NCBI GenBank assembly: GCA_001275005.1
Contig: JWZX01003025.1
Location: 1 to 22,722 of the forward strand
Direction: 5' to 3'
Source: Chrysochromulina tobinii
Lineage: Eukaryota; Haptophyta; Prymnesiales; Chrysochromulinaceae
DNA length: 22,722 nt
Made by a program: the position numbers and the translations under genes. The notes under the pieces are model-generated. The model made no database searches, was not told the origin of the DNA, and saw only the letters and a list, made by a program, of their open reading frames with translations. This document shows positions 7,724 through 13,946 of the stretch, piece by piece (positions within the stretch are counted from its first letter, which is position 1; each line of letters begins with the position of its first letter).

Positions 7724-8968
7724 ATGGCCACCGGCACCGCTGCCTACACCTGCGCCTGCGCGGCGCTGCTCTTCGCCGTCTCCGCGACAAGTAGTACCTC
7801 GGACAACTTGACGATGCGCATGAGCCGGCGTGAGAAGCGACGCCGACAAGGCCTTGAGCTATCGGACTCCGAGTCGGTGCATACCCTGCTCGGCGGCCGA
7901 CGGTCCACGTGGCAACCGCATCGGGCACGTCCATGTAACGGCACGAGCTTTGTGGACCGACCGCGTGTTAGTGCGCTCATCCAGGCCTTTGGCGACGCCA
8001 CTGCCAATGCACGCCAGCTTTCTGAGCGCCTGCATGCTCTGCCGAGCGTCGAGGTCCTTGTCAATGATGACAGCGGCCGTGATCATGCCGAGTGGCTGCG
8101 CTGGCTGCAAGGCGCCAACGACGCCGTGCTCTCGTCGGCCAACGTGCATGAGATCCGCGCGTACCATAGGCTGGCACGCATGGCTCGCGGCGACTTTCTC
8201 CTGCTCCTTCAGGGCGATCACTGCCTCCCCGCACGCGGCATAGCCTGGCTGGACGAGGCGATAGCTCTCTTCGACCGCTTCCCGCGCCTCGGGCTGCTCG
8301 GTGGGCAGATGGGCTTCGACCGGGTGCCGACGCGCAAGATCGCCGAGAAAATCTCGTGGGGCGTGCCGCCGTGTGAGCCCATCCCAACTTCAGCAGATGT
8401 CGCACCCGCCAACGCCACCGCCAACGCCGCCGCCACCGCCGCCGCCACCGCCGCCGCCACCGCCGCCGCCACCGCCGCCGCCATCGCCACTCCCTCCACC
8501 GGCGCCGCCTTCACTGCCGTTCCAGCCGCGATGGTGACGGTGCCGTTCATGTTCGTGGCGGGTGTGAACATCGGGCCTTTGCTCGCGCGCCGAGAGGCCT
8601 TCCTTCGTGTGGGCGGGTTTGACGAAGCCTTCTCGTGTGCTGGAGAGCCGGGAATCCAACTAGACACCGAGCTGTCGCTGCAGATGTGGCGCCACGGCTA
8701 CCAGGTGGGCCTCTGGTACTCGGCGGTCTCCAACGGCGTGGGGGGGCGCAAGACGCGCACCAACAAGGCGCAGAAACGTGCGCGCACGCGAAACGATGCG
8801 CTCAACGCCGAGCGGTGCGAGCGCGTGCTGCGAGAGCACGATCCTGGCGCCGTGCTCGCAGCGAACGCGGCGCTCGCCATGCTCGCACAGCCAGCGCAAG
8901 TGAGGGAGCGAGTGTACGCTCGCCTGGGTTTGCGGAGGCCAGACCGCTGCGCCGCCGGGGATGGTTGA
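7724..8968 (+). CDS. GT-A fold glycosyltransferase, family 2-like, secretory pathway
   Basis: 414 residues, ATG at 7724, TGA at 8966-8968. The first about 22 residues are hydrophobic (AAYTCACAALLFAVS) and look like a signal peptide or type II anchor, placing the enzyme in the ER/Golgi lumen. Residues 81-116 (RVSALIQAF ... VEVLVNDDSG) are the nucleotide-sugar-binding start of a GT-A fold. ARGDFLLLLQGDHCLP (153-169) holds the acidic metal-binding position, here Q-G-D-H instead of D-x-D. VAGVNIGPLLARREAFLRVG and GFDEAF (278-303) plus the later DTELSLQMWRHGY are the acceptor-side motifs typical of family 2 enzymes. Sugar and acceptor are unknown. An Ala/Thr tract (about 229-255), encoded by a 12-base repeat, is inserted between the two halves and is probably a flexible loop. 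Basic C-terminal tail. Confidence 0.78.
   Translation: MATGTAAYTCACAALLFAVSATSSTSDNLTMRMSRREKRRRQGLELSDSESVHTLLGGRRSTWQPHRARPCNGTSFVDRPRVSALIQAFGDATANARQLSERLHALPSVEVLVNDDSGRDHAEWLRWLQGANDAVLSSANVHEIRAYHRLARMARGDFLLLLQGDHCLPARGIAWLDEAIALFDRFPRLGLLGGQMGFDRVPTRKIAEKISWGVPPCEPIPTSADVAPANATANAAATAAATAAATAAATAAAIATPSTGAAFTAVPAAMVTVPFMFVAGVNIGPLLARREAFLRVGGFDEAFSCAGEPGIQLDTELSLQMWRHGYQVGLWYSAVSNGVGGRKTRTNKAQKRARTRNDALNAERCERVLREHDPGAVLAANAALAMLAQPAQVRERVYARLGLRRPDRCAAGDG
8409..8487 (+). repeat. in-frame (accgccgccgcc)n tract within the glycosyltransferase gene
   Basis: A tandem 12-base unit, with some variant copies at the ends, encodes Ala-Thr-Ala-Ala type repeats. The period is a multiple of three, so copy-number change would keep frame. 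Confidence 0.9.
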
Positions 8969-9249
8969 TGGGCAGGCAGGTGTTCTGCAAGCTCGCAGTC
9001 CCAGTCGCTGTCGCACACGCGCGTGACCACAATCACGCACCCACTGTGCCTACTCTTTGCTCGCATGTCCGTTTACATCCTTTACTTCGAATTTTTTAGG
9101 TCGGATCTGCTTTCGCGGATAACTATGCTACTCGCCCAAACGATACCACGACGACGCCAATTTACGCGCACTTGTTCCAGCGCCGTGTCTTTCTCCCGGT
9201 CTGCAGTCAGCGTGTCTGCCACGCTCACGCGGACGCGCACTGCTACGGC

Positions 9250-9882
9250 ATGGACCCAGGCGACACAGCCTTCGACCCTGATGAAGACGCCTTCGAAGCC
9301 ATTGCTGCTGCGGCTCATGAGGAGCGCAAGCGCAAACTCCGACGATGCTTCGTGACCCAATGTGGTGGCGACTGCGACGAACGTATTTCAGATGCCAACT
9401 TCAAAGCGACTGCTGGAGGGACACAGCTCCAGCGGGCCACATGCGACATGCATTCCAACCCAGGGTCACAGGCCGTGTTCAGCACCCGAGGCCGGTGCGT
9501 CTCGGTGGTCCGCAACAAGGAGCTGCGCAGCATCCTTGAGAAGGGACGCACGCGCGCCGTGGTCGGCTCGAAAAAGAACGAGGCGGCACACAACTTCGGG
9601 TGGAAGTTCCCACGCGGCGTCGATGGGCAGCGTGCAGATCGCTTCTTTCGCAATGGTGCCGACCGCGGCTTTCTATGCATCACGTACGACAACCTTACCG
9701 ACGACGAGGGCGAGGCGACCCTCGTCCTATGGAGATCTGACACTCCGGTGTCCAGTGCCTACGCGGTCATGCCTGTATGGGCGGACCGGGGTCTCCGTGT
9801 GACGATCGACGCGAGCGAAAATCGCCTCACATGCCACGGCCCAGCAGTAGGTCCACTCGGCAAGCGCCGAGAGCGCTCGTAA
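9250..9882 (+). CDS. Hypothetical protein
   Basis: 210 residues from the first in-frame ATG (9250) to the TAA at 9880-9882. The frame is open back to at least 9172, and a good acceptor-like sequence (ctcccggtctgcag) ends at 9206, so an upstream exon is possible. The start is acidic (MDPGDTAFDPDEDAFE), followed by a Lys/Arg-rich helix. The middle has spaced cysteines (CFVTQCGGDCDE, later C, C) and the motif NFGWKFPRGVDGQRADRFF. I recognise no family. The stop codon falls inside a 21-bp tandem repeat. The lower confidence reflects doubt about the exact gene model, not only function. Confidence 0.5.
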   Translation: MDPGDTAFDPDEDAFEAIAAAAHEERKRKLRRCFVTQCGGDCDERISDANFKATAGGTQLQRATCDMHSNPGSQAVFSTRGRCVSVVRNKELRSILEKGRTRAVVGSKKNEAAHNFGWKFPRGVDGQRADRFFRNGADRGFLCITYDNLTDDEGEATLVLWRSDTPVSSAYAVMPVWADRGLRVTIDASENRLTCHGPAVGPLGKRRERS

Positions 9883-9933
9883 CGACGCTCGAAGCGCTCG
9901 TGACGACGCACGAAGCGCTCGTGACGACGCTCG
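9871..9933 (+). repeat. 21-bp tandem repeat, three copies, overlapping a stop codon
   Basis: Units at 9871-9891, 9892-9912 and 9913-9933, with core agcgctcgtgacgacgc. The first copy has taa where the others have tga. The period is a multiple of three, so every copy carries a stop in the frame of the preceding gene. Confidence 0.92.
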
Positions 9934-10110
9934 TAACGGACGGCAAAGATCGTTGCGGATTAGAAGCTGAGTGTGAGCAAACTTGTGGCTCTGCGGCGGA
10001 GCTGTATCTGTCGTGTCTGTGTCTGTTCCCTCGCGGCTTGGCCCAGCGCGCCGTGGCCCAGCGCTACCTCAAAATGCGTCGCCCTTCACGCGAGCGCTGT
10101 GGTGAGCGCT

Positions 10111-11115
10111 TCACGAGCCGCGGTAGGTGGAATACGACCAAGGGGAGCAGAGGAGGGGCACATGGTAATGAGCCTCCGGGTCATCGATGCCAAAGCGCAG
10201 CGGCACGTCAGCCAGGAAGGGCGTGCCAGAGATGGGCACACCGGCCGCAGCAAAGTAATCTCCCACACCAAAGGTCCATTCGTAAGTCCCCACAGTGAAG
10301 GCCGCGCCCTTGAGCGCGGGGCCACCCGTGAGCCGCCCGTCGGCGTTCGTGACGAAACTCGCCAGCGGCTGCCACGCGCCACTCGCCTCGTCGAGCCGGC
10401 GCAGCTCGATGGTCATGCCCGCAGCCGGGCAGCCACGCGCTGTGTCGAGCGCATGGCACGTCAGGAAGCCGGTGGGGTTGGGGCTGACGAGCGCACGAAG
10501 CCGCATCCATGCGATCTTGTGCACCTGCGCAATCGCCGTGCTCCTCTCCTCGTGGGCGCTGTTGTGGAGGCGCGCCGCGAACGAGGCGAGGATCGTCGCC
10601 TTGTTCGCATTGCGCACTGCCAAGATGAATGGGAAGCCAAACTTCGCCTTGTACGCGCCGTTGAGCTCATTGAATTGCTGCAAGTCGCGCGCCAAATGAC
10701 CACAGGATCGGACGCGTGAGGGATCAGGCAGAGTGGTTCCAGGGGGATGGGCTTTGTGTGCGAAGCATACCTTCATCTCGTCCTCAGTGAGGCTGCCGAG
10801 ACCCGAGCGTCTCTGTTCTTCGGTGGACTCGGCGGTGAGCTCGCCCGCGAGCGCAGCCTTTCCAGCTAGGTCTGGGTGCGCACGCAGCAACGCGACGTGC
10901 TCTTCGTCCGTTGCCGCGGTGCAAGCGGCACGCAGCGCGTCCCTCAAGGCGGAGAGCGATTCAAAGGGGCGGGCCTCGTAAGCACGCTCGGCGATCCACG
11001 GGCTCTTCTCGTAGACCGATCCGACCGCATCGACGAACGCCTCCTTTGAGTACGTCGAGAGCTCGGCGGCGGTCGGAAGCGCGGCCGGAAGCGCGCTCGG
11101 AAATGCACTTTGCAT
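10111..11115 (-). CDS. Allantoin synthase: OHCU decarboxylase fused to 5-hydroxyisourate hydrolase
   Basis: Catalyses the two steps after urate oxidase: 5-hydroxyisourate to OHCU, then OHCU to (S)-allantoin. ATG at 11115, TGA at 10111. The exons 11115-10771 and 10677-10111 join in phase 0 to give 303 residues. The N-terminal half is UraD-like: SPWIAERAYEARPF (38-51), the catalytic HPDLAGK (His80), ELTAEST, and FNELNGAYKAKFGFPFILAV (117-136). The C-terminal half, from about 186, is the transthyretin-like hydrolase: FLTCHALDTARGCPAAG (His190), TNADGRLTGGP (225-235), HYHVPLLCSPW and the diagnostic C-terminal YRGS. This order matches the plant bifunctional protein, which is peroxisomal. I see no clear PTS1 or PTS2 here. 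The unspliced frame is open, so a naive model would carry 31 extra residues that break the UraD domain. PEX10 lies upstream on the same strand. Confidence 0.93.
   Translation of the reverse strand: MQSAFPSALPAALPTAAELSTYSKEAFVDAVGSVYEKSPWIAERAYEARPFESLSALRDALRAACTAATDEEHVALLRAHPDLAGKAALAGELTAESTEEQRRSGLGSLTEDEMKVCFAHKAHPPGTTLPDPSRVRSCGHLARDLQQFNELNGAYKAKFGFPFILAVRNANKATILASFAARLHNSAHEERSTAIAQVHKIAWMRLRALVSPNPTGFLTCHALDTARGCPAAGMTIELRRLDEASGAWQPLASFVTNADGRLTGGPALKGAAFTVGTYEWTFGVGDYFAAAGVPISGTPFLADVPLRFGIDDPEAHYHVPLLCSPWSYSTYRGS
10678..10770 (-). other. stop-free, in-frame intron of the allantoin synthase gene
   Basis: 93 nt, a multiple of three with no stop codon. Donor ATGAAG|GTATGC, acceptor GACTTGCAG|CAATTC, phase 0. 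It is inferred because its 31 translated residues interrupt the conserved UraD block between LTEDEMK and QFNELN. Confidence 0.87.
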
Positions 11116-11627
11116 TTTGTCTCCCTCAGGCTACAGGGCGTCGTCTCGGGCATGGCCCTCGGTTTCGCTTTTACCATGACTGCAGCGTGTTTCTTGCACG
11201 ATGATGACGAACTTCCTAGTTTGGAAAGATCAACGCCTTATGGGTACTAGCGAAATTGAGTAGCTCGAGCGAGCGAGTTCCGAGTACGCAGTACATTGCG
11301 TGTTGGACCGAGGGGAGCGGAGTCCGGCGCCGTCGTCCTTTGAGACGGTTGTGTGGTGAGCGCGGGGGACCGCGACGAAACTGACTGACTGACTGCCTTA
11401 TGGGTGCACTCAAACCAGACAGCAAAAGTCAAATGCAAACCTGATTCCGACTCGTCTCTCACCCAGCAATGCTGCAGCAACTCCCCGACGGAAAGGCGGG
11501 GTCTTCGCGGTATTTCGAAGCTTGGCGAGCCTGGTGAATCAGTTCTTGTCCACTTGTAGGACCGGCCGTACCGTATGGTTTCGCCATCTGTAGACACTCG
11601 CGCATCTCAAAGTCCACCCTTTTGCTA
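11116..11627. other. intergenic region between PEX10 and allantoin synthase genes
   Basis: Contains the allantoin synthase promoter and the PEX10 3' flank. An 11-base direct repeat, gccttatgggt, occurs near 11234 and 11395, and a (ctga)n run lies near 11382-11393. A minus-strand open frame of 116 codons (11247-11597) shows no recognisable domain, and I leave it out. Confidence 0.35.
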
Positions 11628-12500
11628 TCATCGTGAGTGCAATCTGCGCACACTCTCCGGCATGGCCGTTTGGCGGCACAACGGGCACTCTGGCTTGTCG
11701 GATAGCCACTCGTGGATGCACGTCCAGCAAAAGACGTGGCCGCAAGCTGCTGCTGTGGGAGATCGCCGGGGTGAGAGGCATAGGGAGCACGTGCGAACGC
11801 GCCTGGTGATGCGCGAGCGTCCGGTGGTGGTGGTGGTGATGGTGGTGGTGGTGGTGGTGGCGGCAGCGGCAGCCACAATGTCGGTTGCGCTGGCCGGAGC
11901 TGCCACAGCGGATTCACGGATGGCGAGCGCGGCAGCCTGCTGTGCCCGACGCACCAGGGCGGTGAGCGACCGCAGTGCTAGGCCCATCACCAGTAATCCG
12001 AAGAGCACTTTAGCGTGCACCGATCCCGAAGGTGACTGCACCGAGCTCCGGAGGGCAGGCCTCCAGAACCAGCCGTAGAGCATCAGGGCAACAGTGGCCG
12101 CCTTGGTCCATTCCGCCCCCGTGCCAAACACGTCCGCCGCCTCGCGCTGGGAGTGCGTGGCTCGGAGCAGCGACGTCCACAGCCACTGCACATCCTCGGC
12201 CATACAGGTGCTCGCCACGAGGTCCAGCGCCCTACGCAAGGCCTTGGTCAGTGGGCCATCGCCGTTCGTCTGCTGTCGAACGATGCCGCATCTCTGCTCG
12301 CCTAGCGATGACGCCGCGAAACACGCGGGTAACAGGGTAAAGATGAGAGCTGTCGATGCATGCAGCTGGGCTCGTGAGTGTGTGCTTTGATTGAGCAAGG
12401 TGAGCGCTGTGCGCAATTGAGCAGCCAGGCGTTGACGGCGGGCACAGTCCCATTCGGCGGCATGCAGCAGATGGGCAGCTGATGACGAGGGAAGCGCCAT
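11628..12500 (-). CDS. PEX10: Peroxisome biogenesis factor 10 (RING E3 ligase of the peroxisomal membrane)
   Basis: PEX10 works with PEX2 and PEX12 in the peroxisomal membrane to ubiquitinate the import receptor PEX5. ATG chosen at 12500 (MALPSSSAAHLLHAAEW), giving 290 residues. The frame is open further upstream, but that part is Cys- and Arg-rich and unlike the family. Residues 44-74 (RAQLHASTALIF to SLGEQRCGIV) match the conserved PEX10 segment that ends in 'TLGEEY'. Hydrophobic helices lie at about 48-65, 134-150 and 162-180. The C-terminus is a canonical C3HC4 RING: C238, C241, C253, H255, C258, C261, C272 and C275, with the typical PTAAACGHVFCWTCIHEW, followed by the short PEX10-like tail. 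An Ala/poly-Thr tract (about 209-226) sits in the cytosolic linker before the RING. The length is slightly short of the usual 300-400 residues. A small unrecognised intron in the variable middle cannot be excluded. Confidence 0.88.
   Translation of the reverse strand: MALPSSSAAHLLHAAEWDCARRQRLAAQLRTALTLLNQSTHSRAQLHASTALIFTLLPACFAASSLGEQRCGIVRQQTNGDGPLTKALRRALDLVASTCMAEDVQWLWTSLLRATHSQREAADVFGTGAEWTKAATVALMLYGWFWRPALRSSVQSPSGSVHAKVLFGLLVMGLALRSLTALVRRAQQAAALAIRESAVAAPASATDIVAAAAATTTTTTITTTTTGRSRITRRVRTCSLCLSPRRSPTAAACGHVFCWTCIHEWLSDKPECPLCRQTAMPESVRRLHSR
11825..11863 (-). repeat. (ggt)n / (acc)n tract encoding poly-Thr in PEX10
   Basis: A run of ggt triplets on the plus strand with a single gat interruption. 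In the PEX10 frame it is Thr-Thr...Ile...Thr, just before the RING domain. Confidence 0.9.
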
Positions 12501-13162
12501 GTGCGCTTGCGCTTGTGGGAGGCACAGCACACACCGCGCCGCGCGGGGTCGCTTCTTCGATTTCGCGAGTGTGAATGAAACGAATGGGAACACGGCGAGG
12601 GTGCGCTCACATGAGTCATCACATGAGCGCGGCTGTACTGCGTCGACCCGTTTTAACTTGACACAGTACAGCCGCGCGCGCAGGGGCGGGCACGCGGAAC
12701 TTCTGTAGGACCCGTTGACCCGTTTTACCACATTAGCACACTCACACACGCACACCAAACAAAGCTGGCAGCCATCACACAACAACACTAAACGGTGGCG
12801 CCGCCATAGAGACTACTGTACGGGTCGATTCACGGCCCGAACGCTCATAAATCCAAAATCCATTTAAACTCGCCTGCGACCAACTGACTCACCTTCTGTG
12901 CGGGTGGCCTAGCCTGGCCCTGCCATGCGCCTCTAGTATCAACCATCGACTAACACCACAATCTCGTCAAAAATTGCCTCTCAGACTCTGAGTCTCTTTA
13001 GTATCAAGAAACATACTCTTTGAATCCCACGCTGGACGCCGCTGGGTCATGTTGAAACCCGCACTTAAACCCCACCCGAGGCTGAATTTCACACCGCCTC
13101 TTTGGCTGCCATATTCAAGCAGCAGCAGCACAACGAAGCGCGTGTCCAAGGGCTGTGCTGAC
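12501..13162. other. PEX10 upstream region with hairpin
   Basis: Lies between the PEX10 start and the 3' end of the next minus-strand gene. It holds a 14-bp perfect inverted repeat (12627-12640 and 12664-12677) and two copies of gacccgtttta (12644 and 12717). Around 12830-13020 the DNA is less GC-rich. No gene recognised. Confidence 0.4.
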
Positions 13163-13726
13163 TCACGCCTTGGGACGCGAGTACTGCGTGTACTGGCCGC
13201 TATCCGAGTGCAGCCACGTGGCGTCTACGGGCTTGTGCACCTCTCCTCGCGGCAACAGCCCCGTGCCCAGGTTGAACTGCGCGTGCTGCCGGCTGTTCAT
13301 TCCGGCGTGCCAATGGGCGAACTCGACGCCGCGTGCGCGGTGTGGCGCGGGCACGAGCGATGTGCCAGACATCTCCTGGGACCAGAAGCCCGCATAGAAG
13401 GGAGCAACGTGCGATGAGCGCCGCGGCGGTGGTGACTCCATGAGCCGTTGGATGACAGGCTCGCTGGAAACTTTTGTCAGCCGCTTCTTGCGCTCCTGGC
13501 CAAGGTCCACCTCGCCGAGCGCGTCCAAGAAGTGCGGCTTGACATGCGCCACCCGCTCGGGCGCTGATGGCCACAGAGTCTTGGGCTGTATCTTGGGCGG
13601 CGGCGGAAAGAGCACCGCACGAGCGGCCACCATGTGTGGCGGTCGGGCCTCCCAGCGCCGGTGCTGGGCCATGACCGACTGCTGCCAAGTCAGCGGTCCA
13701 CCGAAAGGCGGCTCGATGGTGATCAT
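13163..13726 (-). CDS. Hypothetical protein, Trp/Pro/His-rich
   Basis: 187 residues, ATG at 13726, TGA at 13163. It starts with MITIEPPFGGPLTWQQSV and has scattered Trp, Pro and His: a basic helix near 75-90 (ERKKRLTKV), then FYAGFWSQEMSGTSLVP and a C-terminal WLHSDSGQYTQYSRPKA. No signal peptide, membrane segment or known domain is seen. Small, basic, Trp- and Tyr-containing proteins without a fold are common among axonemal microtubule proteins, but I cannot assign this one. Composition (aromatic residues kept in a GC-rich frame) and an ATG just upstream of a divergent gene favour real coding. Confidence 0.55.
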   Translation of the reverse strand: MITIEPPFGGPLTWQQSVMAQHRRWEARPPHMVAARAVLFPPPPKIQPKTLWPSAPERVAHVKPHFLDALGEVDLGQERKKRLTKVSSEPVIQRLMESPPPRRSSHVAPFYAGFWSQEMSGTSLVPAPHRARGVEFAHWHAGMNSRQHAQFNLGTGLLPRGEVHKPVDATWLHSDSGQYTQYSRPKA

Positions 13727-13946
13727 GTGGAAATGTGAGGGGGGGGAGCGACGGAGTTGAATGAAACAGTCCAGGGCGATGTGCGGAGGAAGTTTGCGCG
13801 GATTTTCGCCTGAGGGCTAAAATCCGCATTCATCAGAGTCCACTCGAATAAATACAATTTCGTTCATTCGAGCTGTGATTCGCCCTTCACAGCAGTTTTC
13901 ACAGCGCGCAAAGTTCCGTCGCGGCGTCGCTCGGCTTTCTGCGGCG
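13727..13946. promoter_or_regulatory. shared divergent upstream region
   Basis: 220 bases between the ATG of the minus-strand hypothetical gene and the first ATG of the plus-strand ABC transporter gene. It includes an AT-rich patch (about 13830-13870). A bidirectional promoter is inferred from the gene arrangement only. Confidence 0.35.
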
